Of a stretch of DNA of 64,000 bases, positions 37,328-46,916 are shown in pieces (within the stretch, counting starts at the first letter, position 1; each line of letters begins with the position of its first letter). The stretch spans positions 20,091 through 84,090 of the forward strand of contig NZ_RAXT01000012.1 in NCBI RefSeq assembly GCF_003611475.1, written 5' to 3'. This DNA comes from Acinetobacter rongchengensis. GTDB taxonomy: Bacteria > Pseudomonadota > Gammaproteobacteria > Pseudomonadales > Moraxellaceae. A program made the translations under genes and the position numbers. A model generated the notes under the pieces. The model did no database searches and was not told where the DNA came from. It worked only from the letters and a program-made list of their open reading frames with translations.

Positions 37328-37525
37328 TTAGCCGCCACCGACAGCTTGGATAATTTCAATACGATCTTGTTCAGAAATAGGGGTGTGTTGCAACTTACTT
37401 TTGGAAATGATCATTTCATTCATTTCGACAGCAAATCGTTTACCTTCTAATGAAAGTTCTTGAATAAGTTGCAAAAGATTTTGGCAATTGGTTTCTTGAG
37501 ACTCACCATTTAAGAAAATTTGCAT
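37328..37525 (-). CDS. thiS: Sulfur carrier protein ThiS
   Basis: A 65-residue ubiquitin-like protein ending in AVGGG; the C-terminal Gly-Gly is adenylated and turned into a thiocarboxylate for ThiG. The start is ATG 37525 (MQIFLNGES). A longer open frame upstream is unrelated and out of scale for the family. It is followed directly by thiG. Confidence 0.92.
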   Translation of the reverse strand: MQIFLNGESQETNCQNLLQLIQELSLEGKRFAVEMNEMIISKSKLQHTPISEQDRIEIIQAVGGG

Positions 37526-37569
37526 ATAAATTCCATTCAATAGAGCAAATGATAATGTTTTTAAAATGT

Positions 37570-37935
37570 TTACTTTGCGTATTTGAAAGCATTCCACGCT
37601 AACATTAACCAACCTGCAATCATCAAAGCACCGCCTATAGGTGTAATTGCACCTAATCCACGAGGTAAGCCCAGTGCCATCACATAGAGTGAACCACAGA
37701 AAAAGATAATTCCAAACTGAATCAGCCAAAAACTGACTTTAATTGGGAGCTGTGGAATCACTTTACTCAGTATTGCCAAAGCCAAAAGTCCCAAAGCATG
37801 ATAGAAAAAATAGTCTGTTGCGGTTTGCCACCATGCCAATTGCGCTTCGGTAGCTCTTGTTTTTAAACCATGTGCACCAAAAGCACCTAAGATGACTGCA
37901 ATAGCTAAATTTAAGGCTGAAATTGCGATCCACAT
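37570..37935 (-). CDS. DUF423 membrane protein
   Basis: A 121-residue inner-membrane protein of the DUF423 (YgdD-like) family, with four helices: MWIAISALNLAIAVILGAFGAHGLK at the N-terminus, YHALGLLALAILS, FWLIQFGIIFFCGSLYVMAL and ITPIGGALMIAGWLMLAW. GAFGAHGL is the family signature. ATG 37935 gives the usual length; an upstream TTG at 38001 would add 22 residues not typical of the family. Function unknown. Confidence 0.85.
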   Translation of the reverse strand: MWIAISALNLAIAVILGAFGAHGLKTRATEAQLAWWQTATDYFFYHALGLLALAILSKVIPQLPIKVSFWLIQFGIIFFCGSLYVMALGLPRGLGAITPIGGALMIAGWLMLAWNAFKYAK

Positions 37936-38029
37936 AAGCCAACCATCCGCATAAATTTGCGCACAACCATAACATAATTTCAAAGCTTGATTAAAGGACA
38001 AATCTTTACAGAATCAAACTTTGCGCAAA

Positions 38030-38054
38030 ATAAAAGGGCATTTCGCCCTTTTAT
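38030..38054 (-). terminator. Terminator of rpoH
   Basis: A 10-bp stem ATAAAAGGGC / GCCCTTTTAT with a short loop, 30 bp past the rpoH stop, with T-rich sequence on the minus strand. Confidence 0.8.
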
Positions 38055-38084
38055 GAAAATCACTTCACACCTGAATTTAAAAAA

Positions 38085-38954
38085 TTAATTAGATGACATC
38101 GCCACTTTAATTTTATCCATGGCATTTTTTTCTAACTGGCGAATACGTTCTGCGGATACATTATATTCAGCAGCAAGTTCATGTAGTGTTGACTTATCAT
38201 CATCTAACCAACGACGTTGCAAAATATTACGCGAACGGTCATCGAGTTGCTCCATCGCATCATGTAGAGCAGAAGTACTTTGGTTTTCATAGTCTTCTTC
38301 TTCAATTAAGCGTGCTGGATCATAACGGTTATCTTCTAAATAAAGTGCAGGTGCAACATGAGTTGAGCCCTCGTCGTCGTCGTCACCTTGCGCTTCAAAA
38401 GCAGCATCGTAGGCCGTTAAACGACCTTCCATTTCTAAAACTTGTTCGGGAGTAACATTTAAATCATTGGCAATCGATTTTGCTTCTTCGAGCGTTAATT
38501 TCTTACTTGATTTTTTAAGGCTACGTAAGTTAAAAAATAATTTGCGTTGCGCTTTGGTGGTTGCGATTTTGACAATACGCCAGTTTCGAATCACATATTC
38601 GTGAATCTCAGCTTTAATCCAATGCACGGCAAAGGACACTAAACGTACCCCCATGTTTGGATCAAAACGTTTAACGGCTTTCATTAATCCTAAGTTACCT
38701 TCTTGGATTAAGTCCCCTTGAGGCAAACCATAACCTGCATAGCTACGAGCGATATGAACTACAAAACGTAAGTGAGACATCACTAACATTTTTGCAGCAT
38801 CTAAATCTTGATCATAATAATAACGATCAGCTAACTCTTTTTCTTGTTCAGCCGTCAAAATTGGAATCTGATTTACAGTGCTAATATAAGCACCAAGATT
38901 TACACCAGGCGCAGACAAGGACAGGGGCATCAATTGATTGCTGCTGTCACTCAT
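38085..38954 (-). CDS. rpoH: Heat-shock sigma factor sigma-32
   Basis: A 289-residue alternative sigma factor. Region 2 reads [38 protein letters not shown] and the following [17 protein letters not shown]; the RpoH box specific to sigma-32 is QRKLFFNLR; region 4 ends with [22 protein letters not shown]. The size is typical. It directs transcription of heat-shock genes such as clpB, whose sigma-32 promoter is in this window. Translational control by mRNA structure is known for the family; it was not assessed here. Confidence 0.97.
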   Translation of the reverse strand: MSDSSNQLMPLSLSAPGVNLGAYISTVNQIPILTAEQEKELADRYYYDQDLDAAKMLVMSHLRFVVHIARSYAGYGLPQGDLIQEGNLGLMKAVKRFDPNMGVRLVSFAVHWIKAEIHEYVIRNWRIVKIATTKAQRKLFFNLRSLKKSSKKLTLEEAKSIANDLNVTPEQVLEMEGRLTAYDAAFEAQGDDDDEGSTHVAPALYLEDNRYDPARLIEEEDYENQSTSALHDAMEQLDDRSRNILQRRWLDDDKSTLHELAAEYNVSAERIRQLEKNAMDKIKVAMSSN

Positions 38955-39092
38955 GTGTTCTCCTTATAGGAATTACGTTCTAATACAGATGTATTCATCT
39001 TAATTCGAATATCATACATAAGTAAGGAAATTTGGGTATAGAAATGTAAAATTTTATGCAAAATTGCTAAAATAAATTTTAATTGAAAATAA

Positions 39093-39332
39093 TTAAGATT
39101 CAATTAAGTAATGATATTCAGTTGCAGATGGCTGCGTGAATTGACACGACAAGTGGTTGATTGTGCAATAACGAGTAATATCAATTTCACTATGCGGGTC
39201 TGATGACTTAAGTAAAAATATTTGATGTGGTTCAGCCGTTTTTAATGCACGTTTCAACATCAGTAAAGGCATGGGACAAGGTTTACCTATACTATTTATT
39301 TCTATAGGCACGTTAGCCGAAGCATTGGTCAT
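39093..39332 (-). CDS. tusA: TusA-family sulfurtransferase
   Basis: A 79-residue sulfur-relay protein. The signature is IGKPCPMPLLMLKRAL, with the sulfur-carrying cysteine in CPMP. E. coli TusA takes sulfur from a cysteine desulfurase and passes it on for tRNA thiolation and other uses. It is encoded alone, upstream of rpoH. Which desulfurase serves it here is not visible. Confidence 0.85.
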   Translation of the reverse strand: MTNASANVPIEINSIGKPCPMPLLMLKRALKTAEPHQIFLLKSSDPHSEIDITRYCTINHLSCQFTQPSATEYHYLIES

Positions 39333-39713
39333 CTTTATTTAGAAACGAAATATGATTGATAGTGAAACTAGTGTAGCAAAAAATCATAAAACGACCCAAT
39401 AGATTTGTCATATTACTGATTCATTTGAGCTAAAAAAACATGCGGTTTAAAAATTAATCAAAAAATAGGGCATATTTATCTAAAAAAATTCTATTAATTG
39501 TCATAAACCCATGTTAAGCTCGTTGCGTATTTAGGATTTATCAGAAACAATTGTTGTTTTAGACCCTATTACAAATGGATGTAACCGGGATTTTGTTAAT
39601 AGTTTTACAGAATGATTACAAGCTTTGAAATTACAAAATATTTTAAAACTTTGTTTGCTCTGCTGTTTGCAACACCGGGTGGTCCCTTTTTCTTAATAAC
39701 TGAGGATTAACTT
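39333..39713. other. Intergenic region with the cold-shock gene leader
   Basis: A 381-bp gap between divergent tusA and the cold-shock gene. A possible -35 TTGTCA lies at 39498-39503, but no matching -10 was certain. Cold-shock genes often have long structured leaders; the ~200 nt before the ATG could be one. No other gene seen. Confidence 0.35.
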
Positions 39714-39926
39714 ATGACAGCTCGTGAACAAGGCGTAGTTAAATGGTTCAACGACACTAAAGGCTTCGGCTTTATCCAACGCGCAGGCGGTGATGACGTA
39801 TTCGTTCATTTCCGTGCTATTCAAGGTGACGGCCACCGTTCACTTCGTGACGGTCAACGCGTTGAATTCAGTGTTGTTCAAGGTCAAAAAGGTTTTCAAG
39901 CTGAAGAAGTTCAGCCTTTAGACTAA
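39714..39926 (+). CDS. csp: Cold-shock domain protein
   Basis: A 70-residue single-stranded nucleic-acid-binding protein: [16 protein letters not shown] (RNP1 KGFGFI) and DVFVHFRAI (RNP2 VFVHF). It acts as an RNA chaperone. Codon use is distinctly GC-richer than its neighbours (many C-ending codons), as expected for a very highly expressed gene. TGAGGA lies upstream; a terminator follows. Confidence 0.95.
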   Translation: MTAREQGVVKWFNDTKGFGFIQRAGGDDVFVHFRAIQGDGHRSLRDGQRVEFSVVQGQKGFQAEEVQPLD

Positions 39927-39951
39927 TCTTAAATTTTAAAAATTTAAGTGG

Positions 39952-39984
39952 CGCTCCAATTTTTGATAAATTGGGGCGTTTTTT
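39952..39984 (+). terminator. Terminator of the cold-shock gene
   Basis: An 11-bp stem CGCTCCAATTT / AAATTGGGGCG (one wobble), followed by six T. Confidence 0.85.
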
Positions 39985-40032
39985 GTTTATAATGGTCGCA
40001 ATTTAAAGTGCCTACAGTTAGAGCTCCTATTT

Positions 40033-41184
40033 ATGTCATCAGGTTTCGAAACCCTTAATTTACATCCGCAACTTAAACAAGCGATTGATGCTTTAGGGTT
40101 TAAAGAAATGACCCCGATTCAGCAAAAAGTGTTGAAATATACTTTAGCTGGTCATGATGCAATTGGACGTGCCCAAACAGGCACGGGTAAGACTGCTGCA
40201 TTTCTTGTGAGTATTATCAATGATTTGCTCAACAATCCAATAAAAGAACAACGGTTTCGTGGTGAGCCACGTGCTCTGATTCTCGCACCAACGCGTGAGC
40301 TTGCCATTCAAATTGAAAACGATGCCAAAGATTTGGTGAAATATAGTAATTTGAATGTTGTAACACTGGTTGGTGGTGTAGATTTCGATAAACAGAAGAA
40401 ACAGCTCAATCAAAATTTCGTCGATATTATGGTGGCAACACCAGGTCGTTTAATTGACTTTACTGAACAAAAAGAAGTTTGGTTGGATCAAATTGAATTT
40501 TTGGTGATTGATGAAGCTGACCGATTATTGGATATGGGCTTCATTCCATCGGTAAAGCGCATTGTGCGCTTTTCTCCACGCAAAGAACAACGTCAAACCT
40601 TAATGTTCTCAGCAACATTTAGTTATGATGTTTTAAATCTTGCACAGCAGTGGTTATTTGAACCAGTTACGGTTGAAATTGAACCTGAAAAGAAAACCAA
40701 TACTGATGTAGAACAACGTGTCTATGTGGTTGAAAAGAAAGATAAGTATAAGTTATTGCGTCAGATTCTGGCGGATGAACCGATTGAAAAGGTCATGATT
40801 TTCGCAAATCGTCGTGACCAAGTACGTAAATTATATGATCATTTAAAAGCGGATGGTTATAAAGTGGTTATGCTTTCGGGTGAAATCGCACAAGATAAAC
40901 GTTTGAAAATGTTAGATCAATTTAAAAATGGTCAGCACAATATTATGATTGCAACCGATGTTGCTGGTCGTGGGATCCATGTGGATGGTGTGTCGCATGT
41001 CGTGAATTTCACCTTACCTGAACAATCAGATGATTATGTACATCGTATTGGTCGTACTGGTCGTGCAGGTACACAAGGGGTGAGTATTAGTTTCTTATCT
41101 GAAGATGATGCTTTCTATTTACCAGAAATTGAAAAAGCAATTGGTCAAAAGTTGCCTTTAACTCGCTTGGATGGTTATTGTTAA
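40033..41184 (+). CDS. rhlB: DEAD-box RNA helicase (RhlB-like)
   Basis: A 383-residue ATP-dependent RNA helicase with both RecA-like domains and all motifs: Q motif (GFKEMTPIQQKVL), I (AQTGTGKTAAF), Ia (APTRELAIQ), GG, Ib (ATPGRLIDF), II (VIDEADRLLDMGF), III (FSATF), IV (VMIFANRRDQ), V (ATDVAGRGIH) and VI (HRIGRTGRAG). There is almost no C-terminal extension, consistent with RhlB-type degradosome helicases; RhlE or SrmB are alternatives. Confidence 0.9.
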   Translation: MSSGFETLNLHPQLKQAIDALGFKEMTPIQQKVLKYTLAGHDAIGRAQTGTGKTAAFLVSIINDLLNNPIKEQRFRGEPRALILAPTRELAIQIENDAKDLVKYSNLNVVTLVGGVDFDKQKKQLNQNFVDIMVATPGRLIDFTEQKEVWLDQIEFLVIDEADRLLDMGFIPSVKRIVRFSPRKEQRQTLMFSATFSYDVLNLAQQWLFEPVTVEIEPEKKTNTDVEQRVYVVEKKDKYKLLRQILADEPIEKVMIFANRRDQVRKLYDHLKADGYKVVMLSGEIAQDKRLKMLDQFKNGQHNIMIATDVAGRGIHVDGVSHVVNFTLPEQSDDYVHRIGRTGRAGTQGVSISFLSEDDAFYLPEIEKAIGQKLPLTRLDGYC

Positions 41185-41209
41185 ATTTTATATGATCCAA
41201 ATGATTTAA

Positions 41210-41236
41210 CAAAATCCCCTTTAGAAGGGGATTTTG
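41210..41236. terminator. Terminator between helicase and lipoprotein gene
   Basis: A 12-bp stem CAAAATCCCCTT / AAGGGGATTTTG with loop TAG and T-rich tail; lies between convergent genes. Confidence 0.85.
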
Positions 41237-41269
41237 TTTTTAAGGTGAATTCAAAACAAATTCAAAGAA

Positions 41270-41656
41270 TTAATTCGCTTTGCAGCTAAACGTTAATGTT
41301 GTTTGGTAGTCGGTATCTTTTTCTATACCATTACTTTTACCTATCACTGAGCCGAGTACGCCTGCCGCAGCTGTAATCATTTTTCCAGTTTCTTCATCAA
41401 CTACACCTTTTAAGGCGCCGTTATATTCTGTTTTTTCATTGTTGACTACAGGCGTCGCCTTTTTGCCACAGGTATTATTGGCAGCAACAATCGCATTATT
41501 TTTGGCAATAATTTGAGTTTTACCCAAACCAGTCACTTCATATTGATTATCTGCTTTTTGGATTGCTAAAGTTTGTGTTGGATTTGAGGCACAAGCCGTT
41601 AAAAACAATGCTGTAGTAGATAGTGCTAGAATTGCTGTTAATTTTTTCATATTCAT
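41270..41656 (-). CDS. Small lipoprotein of unknown function
   Basis: About 128 residues. The signal peptide ends in a lipobox (ALFLTAC followed by ASNP). The mature part contains YEVTGLGKTQIIAKNNAIVAANNTC, a pattern seen in small secreted proteins that handle repeated AANxTC elements, and a glycine-rich stretch AAAGVLGSVIGKSNG. It is likely anchored to the outer membrane. ATG 41656 or ATG 41650 may start it. No function assigned. Confidence 0.8.
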   Translation of the reverse strand: MNMKKLTAILALSTTALFLTACASNPTQTLAIQKADNQYEVTGLGKTQIIAKNNAIVAANNTCGKKATPVVNNEKTEYNGALKGVVDEETGKMITAAAGVLGSVIGKSNGIEKDTDYQTTLTFSCKAN

Positions 41657-41883
41657 TCTCAAACTCAATTAAAAACGCCATTAAAAGAAATAGCTTAAGT
41701 GATGATTGGAACATATACATTCAGCTAAATATTGAAAATCATGTATAAAATTTGCTTTTTTATATTGTTTCAATGTGAAAAAACATACGAGAGAACGAAG
41801 TAAACCTCGGCTGAGATAGCGTAATGATTTTAGATTATGCTAATCTTGTGCATGAATAAAACGGAATGGGTTATAGAAGGTTA

Positions 41884-42459
41884 ATGTCAGATTCGAACTT
41901 TAAAGCAGTGCATGACAATATCCATCAACGTCAATCAATTGGGCAATTAATTGAACCTGCACCCACACATGAGCAACTGAATATTGCATTTAAGGCAGCT
42001 TTGGCTGCACCTGATCATCATCGGCTAAAACCAACGCAATTTATTGTGATTGAAGGCGAGCAACGTGTTGCTTTTGGTGAGCTTTTGACAAATGCTGTTG
42101 CTGATTTAGGTGAATTGGATGCTACACAAATTGATCGTGTGAAAAACCATCCTTTCCGCGCGCCCTTGTTGGTACTTGCTGTCACTAAATTTCAAGATCA
42201 TCCAAAAGTTCCGTTTTTTGAACAGACTTTAAGTTCTGGTGCTGCAATTGAAAACTTTTTACTATCATTACAAGCGCAAGGTTTTTCAACCATGTGGCGT
42301 AGTGGGGCTGTGGTGGAATCTAAATTATTAAAATCAGCATTTGGACTGGCTGAGCGAGATCTGATTTCTGGCATTATTTACGTCGGTACAGCAGCTAAAG
42401 AAATAGCACCACGTTCTGAAATTGATATAAAACAGTATGTTGAATTTTGGCGTGTGTAA
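41884..42459 (+). CDS. Nitroreductase family protein (YdjA-like)
   Basis: 191 residues of the small FMN-dependent nitroreductase type: IHQRQSIGQLIEPAPTHEQL at the start (the RxS motif), AALAAPDHHRLKPTQFIVIEG, LSSGAAIENFLLSLQAQGFSTMWRSG for flavin contact, and a C-terminal DLISGIIYVGTA. The short form resembles E. coli YdjA. ATG 41884 is preferred because AGAAGG lies five nt upstream; ATG 41866 is the alternative. Natural substrate unknown. Confidence 0.88.
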   Translation: MSDSNFKAVHDNIHQRQSIGQLIEPAPTHEQLNIAFKAALAAPDHHRLKPTQFIVIEGEQRVAFGELLTNAVADLGELDATQIDRVKNHPFRAPLLVLAVTKFQDHPKVPFFEQTLSSGAAIENFLLSLQAQGFSTMWRSGAVVESKLLKSAFGLAERDLISGIIYVGTAAKEIAPRSEIDIKQYVEFWRV

Positions 42460-42534
42460 ATAAGCACGCTCTATACATCGAAAGTAATATTTTAAAAAGC
42501 TATTTTAAAAAGTTGAATCCTTGGGATAACAATA

Positions 42535-43608
42535 ATGTCAGATTTACAATTTAAAGATTTGGTTGAGCCTATCGCGGTTGATCACAAAACAGCGTTAAGA
42601 GTAACTGTCTTAGGTGGTGGTAGTTTCGGGACGGCAATGGCAAATACAGCTGTACGAAATGGTTGCGATACCATGATTTGGATTCGTGATGAAGCAATTG
42701 CTGCTGAAATCAATACAACGCATGTTAATAAGCGCTATTTACCTGATTTTCAATTAGAAACAGCTTTACGGGCCGAATCTAATTTAGAAAAAGCAGTTTG
42801 TGATCGTGACATTATTTTCGTGGCAATTCCGAGTCACTCATTTCGAGATGTTTTACGTCAAATTAAACCGTTTATTACGGCTCAAGCTGTGATTTCTTTA
42901 ACCAAAGGAATCGAGGCTAAAACATTTAGCTTTATGAGCGATATTATCCGTGAAGAATTACCTGAAGTGCCATATGGTGTACTTTCTGGGCCAAATCTAG
43001 CCAAAGAGATTGTTGCTGGTCAACCTGCTGGAACAGTAATTGCCAGTGAGTCTGAATTGGTTCGTTATGCAGTTCAGCAAGCTTTACATAGTGCATTATT
43101 CCGTGTTTTTGCAAGTGATGATGTACATGGTGTTGAGTTGGGTGGGGCATTGAAAAATATTTATGCCGTTGCAATGGGGATAGCGGCAGCTTATAACGTG
43201 GGTGAAAATACCAAAAGTATGATTTTAACCCGTGCTTTGGCTGAAATGAGCCGTTTCGCAGTAAAACTAGGGGCAAATCCATTGACCTTTTTAGGTTTAT
43301 CTGGGGTTGGGGATTTGTTCGCAACGTGTAATAGTCCGTTGAGTCGTAATTATCAAGTTGGTTTTGCTTTGGGTTCAGGGAAGACATTGGAACAAGCCAC
43401 AACTGAACTTGGACAGACCGCAGAAGGGATCAATACCATTGTGCAGGTGAATGCACGTGCCAAAGAACTGGATGTGTATATGCCAATTACAACTGCATTG
43501 TATGAAGTCATTTTTGAAGGTGCGCCACCGTTAAATATTGCTGTGTCTTTAATGAAAAATGGACATCGTAGTGATGTAGAGTTTGTATTGCCGCATAATG
43601 AAGTGTGA
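42535..43608 (+). CDS. gpsA: Glycerol-3-phosphate dehydrogenase [NAD(P)+]
   Basis: Reduces dihydroxyacetone phosphate to sn-glycerol-3-phosphate for phospholipid synthesis. The 357-residue protein has the Rossmann motif VLGGGSFGTAMANTAV, FVAIPSHSFRDVL, LTKGIEA, LSGPNLAKEIVAGQP, and the catalytic Lys in GGALKNIYAVAMGI; then LGLSGVGDLFATCNSPLSRN. It has an N-terminal extension of ~20 residues before the Rossmann fold. It is followed by sixA, gspL and gspM on the same strand. Confidence 0.96.
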   Translation: MSDLQFKDLVEPIAVDHKTALRVTVLGGGSFGTAMANTAVRNGCDTMIWIRDEAIAAEINTTHVNKRYLPDFQLETALRAESNLEKAVCDRDIIFVAIPSHSFRDVLRQIKPFITAQAVISLTKGIEAKTFSFMSDIIREELPEVPYGVLSGPNLAKEIVAGQPAGTVIASESELVRYAVQQALHSALFRVFASDDVHGVELGGALKNIYAVAMGIAAAYNVGENTKSMILTRALAEMSRFAVKLGANPLTFLGLSGVGDLFATCNSPLSRNYQVGFALGSGKTLEQATTELGQTAEGINTIVQVNARAKELDVYMPITTALYEVIFEGAPPLNIAVSLMKNGHRSDVEFVLPHNEV

Positions 43609-43701
43609 GTCGTATAAAAAGCAGACAGTATTTGGAATGATAACGATGGATTTGTCATAAAGCATGGTTATAATCAGTGCGATATAAAATAGGGAAATCT
43701 T

Positions 43702-44157
43702 ATGCAACTGACCTTAGTTCGTCATGGTGAAGCAGCAGCGCCAATTAATGGTGTGGATAGTAAACGCCCTTTGACGGAACGTGGACATTTACAAGCACAG
43801 CAAACAGCTGAATTTATAAAAAATAATGTTCAACCTGATGTGTTTGTCGTGAGTACTTTACTGAGAGCGCAAGAAACTTTGGCACATGTACAAAAGTATT
43901 TTGCAGATGTCCCAGTGTTGATTTGTGATAAAATAAAACCTGATGATGATGCAAAACTTGCGATTGAGTGGTTGTCACAACTTCCATTTGAAAGTATTGT
44001 GGTGGTGTGTCATATGAATGTTGTTGCGCATATTGCAGAGCAATTAACACATGAACATTTTCATCCTTTTGCTTTGGCAGAAGCACGATTGTATGAACAA
44101 AGCGTGATTGCTGATGGGCTTTCAACACAAACCAAAGCCTTTATTCCAACTGTATAA
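43702..44157 (+). CDS. sixA: Phosphohistidine phosphatase SixA
   Basis: A 151-residue histidine phosphatase: LVRHGEA at the start carries the catalytic His and Arg, VSTLLRAQETLAHV and VVVCHMNVVAHIAEQL the second His. E. coli SixA dephosphorylates phosphohistidines of relay proteins such as NPr or ArcB. It lies between gpsA and gspL. Confidence 0.9.
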   Translation: MQLTLVRHGEAAAPINGVDSKRPLTERGHLQAQQTAEFIKNNVQPDVFVVSTLLRAQETLAHVQKYFADVPVLICDKIKPDDDAKLAIEWLSQLPFESIVVVCHMNVVAHIAEQLTHEHFHPFALAEARLYEQSVIADGLSTQTKAFIPTV

Positions 44158-44195
44158 AAGCATAAACACAATAAATGAACGGCAGAATACGATAG

Positions 44196-45338
44196 ATGTT
44201 GTACTTATGGATGCCTGAGGCCAATGGGGTTTGGCAGTGGTCTAGAGGGGATGATTGGACTAAATCTTCGAGTCTGGAACAATTAATTCAAGATATTAAA
44301 CTTTACCAAGGTGAAGAAGCGGTTGTTTTCTTCCCGAGTCGTGAAGTGCAAATTCTTCAGCAGAAATTTAATAAAACTCAATATAAACAGTTGGGTGTAG
44401 ATGGTCTTAAATATTTACTAGAAGAATATGTGATTGTACCGATAGACCAGATGAAGGTGTTTTCACATTTTCAACAGCCTGACCAAGTTTCTGTACTTGG
44501 CATTAACCAATATACAGTAACGACGATGCAGCATTCACTGTCGTTAATTCCTGTTAAAATTGTGTCGTTATTACCCGATTTTTTAATTTTGCCAATACCT
44601 GAACATGGGCAAAGCATCCTCGCCAATATCAATGGTCAGTTATTGGTGCGTGAAAATGAATTTTTAGGTAATTCGATTGATGATTTTGGTTTATATCTTG
44701 ATTTTGCAGATCAAAACAAGATTTATAAATACAGTGAATTAACCAATGAGCAAGCGATGAGTCTATTTGCAGTAGCGACAACGGATCGTCGAGAAGCATT
44801 TAATTATCAGTTTGTTGAAATTAAAAAGCCGAAACAACATCCTTATAATGTGCTGCCTAAAGCTAAGCAGGAAAGTGCGGGTGTTTCACGTTATTGGCAA
44901 GCATGTGCAATCGTATTGATTGCACTGATTGTCACGCAGCTGAGTTATGATGCGCTACGTTGGTTTAAACTGAAAAAACTAGCGGATCAAACAGCCTTAA
45001 TTGCGGTTGACCAATATAAAAAATGGTTTCCAAATGAACAGCGAATCACGGAAGAATCTGTTGAGCGACAGTTTAAAAATAAATTGGCATTGAGTCAGGC
45101 TGCAAATACGCAGGCTTTACAATTGCTGAGTCGTGTCGGCCCAATTTTGATGCAGCATCAAATTATTGCTAATCGTGTTAATTATGACAATGCGATTTTG
45201 AGTATGGACTTGCTTGCAAAATCTTCAGATGCGCTACAAGTTTTGGTTAAGCAGTTGAATGAACAAGGCTTTAAAGCTGAATTGGGGAGTGTGCAAACTC
45301 AAGGTTCAAGTGTTGTCGGTTTGGTGAAAATACAATAA
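44196..45338 (+). CDS. gspL: Type II secretion inner-membrane protein GspL
   Basis: A 380-residue bitopic platform component: cytosolic actin-like domain (~1-225; VFFPSREVQIL, GLKYLLEEYVI), one membrane helix (ACAIVLIALIVTQLSYDAL, ~235-255) and a periplasmic ferredoxin-like domain (~300-380). It recruits the ATPase GspE and binds GspM. Its stop overlaps the gspM start by one base. The remaining type II genes are not in the window; in this genus they are scattered. Confidence 0.88.
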   Translation: MLYLWMPEANGVWQWSRGDDWTKSSSLEQLIQDIKLYQGEEAVVFFPSREVQILQQKFNKTQYKQLGVDGLKYLLEEYVIVPIDQMKVFSHFQQPDQVSVLGINQYTVTTMQHSLSLIPVKIVSLLPDFLILPIPEHGQSILANINGQLLVRENEFLGNSIDDFGLYLDFADQNKIYKYSELTNEQAMSLFAVATTDRREAFNYQFVEIKKPKQHPYNVLPKAKQESAGVSRYWQACAIVLIALIVTQLSYDALRWFKLKKLADQTALIAVDQYKKWFPNEQRITEESVERQFKNKLALSQAANTQALQLLSRVGPILMQHQIIANRVNYDNAILSMDLLAKSSDALQVLVKQLNEQGFKAELGSVQTQGSSVVGLVKIQ

Positions 45339-45817
45339 TGAAAACAATTGAAAATGTACAAAATCGCTTAGGTGCATGGTCTGAAAAAATTTCTGATCAT
45401 TTAGATAAAATGTCTCCGCGTGAAAAAGTAATGGTAATTTTTACCACAGTTTTCGTTATTGTCGTGGCTGTGGGTTCTGCTTTGTGGTTTATGCATAAAG
45501 CTGCTGAGAAACAACAAGTTCGATTAAATGAAATGAAAGATCTCGTGGTGTGGATGCAAAGTAATGTTGTCACCATGAAGCCTACAGATGATTTGGCGCT
45601 GACCACATCGGACAAAATACAACGAGTTGCACAACAACAAGGGCTTTCTGTTGCATCACAACAGGTCGGTGAGCAATTGCAAATTGTAGCTCAACATCAG
45701 AATTATGCAGTTTTAGCTAATTTTTTAACACAACTTGCGCAAATGGGGGTTAGTGTTGAAAAGCTAGAGTTGTTGAAAGAAGGTGCTCAGATTAAATTAA
45801 CAGCGACAGTACAATAA
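45338..45817 (+). CDS. gspM: Type II secretion protein GspM
   Basis: 159 residues: a short cytosolic part with MSPREKVMVIF, one membrane helix (VIFTTVFVIVVAVGSALWF), and a periplasmic ferredoxin-like domain (VAQQQGLSVASQQVG, FLTQLAQMGVSVEKLEL). It pairs with GspL in the inner-membrane platform. It is translationally coupled to gspL (stop/start overlap). Confidence 0.88.
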   Translation: MKTIENVQNRLGAWSEKISDHLDKMSPREKVMVIFTTVFVIVVAVGSALWFMHKAAEKQQVRLNEMKDLVVWMQSNVVTMKPTDDLALTTSDKIQRVAQQQGLSVASQQVGEQLQIVAQHQNYAVLANFLTQLAQMGVSVEKLELLKEGAQIKLTATVQ

Positions 45818-45907
45818 GCATTGAAAATAAACCTGCTTCAAGCATAGCCTTTTCAAGCGACTGTGCCTATAATGTGGCAACTTAAAAAGCAGTAGACTTT
45901 TATAGAT

Positions 45908-46912
45908 ATGTTGTATTCACTTGCCCGCCCGTTGTTATTTTCTTTAGCACCAGAGCGTGCACATGAACTCACCTTATCCATGCTTAAATCTGCCCATAAA
46001 ATGGGTGCGATACGCCAGCCTGTTATTGCAAAACCAGTAACATGTATGGGGATCGAGTTTCCAAATCCTGTTGGTTTGGCAGCAGGTTTGGATAAAAATG
46101 GTGCATATATTGATGCTTTAGCTGCTTTGGGTTTTGGTTTTATCGAAATCGGTACAATTACACCAAAACCACAAGAGGGCAATCCTAAGCCTAGACTGTT
46201 TCGTATTCCTCAAGCAAAAGCCATTATTAACCGTATGGGATTTAATAATGATGGTGTAGATCAATTGGTTGAGAATGTTAAAGCTTCAAAATTTAAAGGC
46301 ATTTTAGGTATAAATATTGGGAAAAATGCGACAACAGCAGTTGAAGATGCAGTTTCTGATTATTTAATCTGCTTGGAAAAAGTATATAATTACGCTTCTT
46401 ATATCACAGTCAATATTTCTTCACCGAATACCAAAAATTTACGCTCATTACAAAGCGGCCATGCTTTAACTGAATTGTTAGAAACCTTAAAGAAACGCCA
46501 ACTGGAGCTTGCTGAAGAACATCAGCATTATGTGCCATTGGTGTTAAAAGTTGCTCCTGACCTTGAGCAATCAGATATTCAATTTATTGCATCTCAGCTC
46601 ATACAGTTTAAAATTGATGGACTAATCGTCACCAATACAACGTTGTCTCGTGAAGGTGTTGAAGGCTTAGCCTTTGGTGATGAGGCGGGTGGTTTGTCTG
46701 GTGCGCCAGTCTTTGAGAAAAGTACAGCGTGTTTGGCTGAGTTTTCAAAACAGTTAAAAGGTGAAGTACCACTTATCGGTGTCGGTGGAATTCTAGCGGG
46801 TGAACAAGCTGTTGCAAAACAGCAAGCAGGCGCAACTTTAGTTCAGATTTATAGTGGTATGATCTATACAGGTCCTACTTTAATTCAAGATTGTGTAAAT
46901 GCTATGACATAA
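45908..46912 (+). CDS. pyrD: Dihydroorotate dehydrogenase (quinone), class 2
   Basis: Oxidises dihydroorotate to orotate, passing electrons to quinone. The 334-residue membrane-associated flavoprotein has an N-terminal amphipathic helix ([15 protein letters not shown]), [49 protein letters not shown] with the catalytic serine, VLKVAPDLE, and [12 protein letters not shown]. It is the class 2 enzyme, consistent with an aerobic organism. Third pyrimidine gene of the window, apart from pyrB. Confidence 0.97.
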   Translation: MLYSLARPLLFSLAPERAHELTLSMLKSAHKMGAIRQPVIAKPVTCMGIEFPNPVGLAAGLDKNGAYIDALAALGFGFIEIGTITPKPQEGNPKPRLFRIPQAKAIINRMGFNNDGVDQLVENVKASKFKGILGINIGKNATTAVEDAVSDYLICLEKVYNYASYITVNISSPNTKNLRSLQSGHALTELLETLKKRQLELAEEHQHYVPLVLKVAPDLEQSDIQFIASQLIQFKIDGLIVTNTTLSREGVEGLAFGDEAGGLSGAPVFEKSTACLAEFSKQLKGEVPLIGVGGILAGEQAVAKQQAGATLVQIYSGMIYTGPTLIQDCVNAMT

Positions 46913-46916
46913 AAAC

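Noticed and set aside
37526..37729. N-terminal extension of ThiS
   Set aside because: The extra 68 residues are unrelated to the family and overlap the DUF423 gene in another frame; ATG 37525 gives a normal ThiS.
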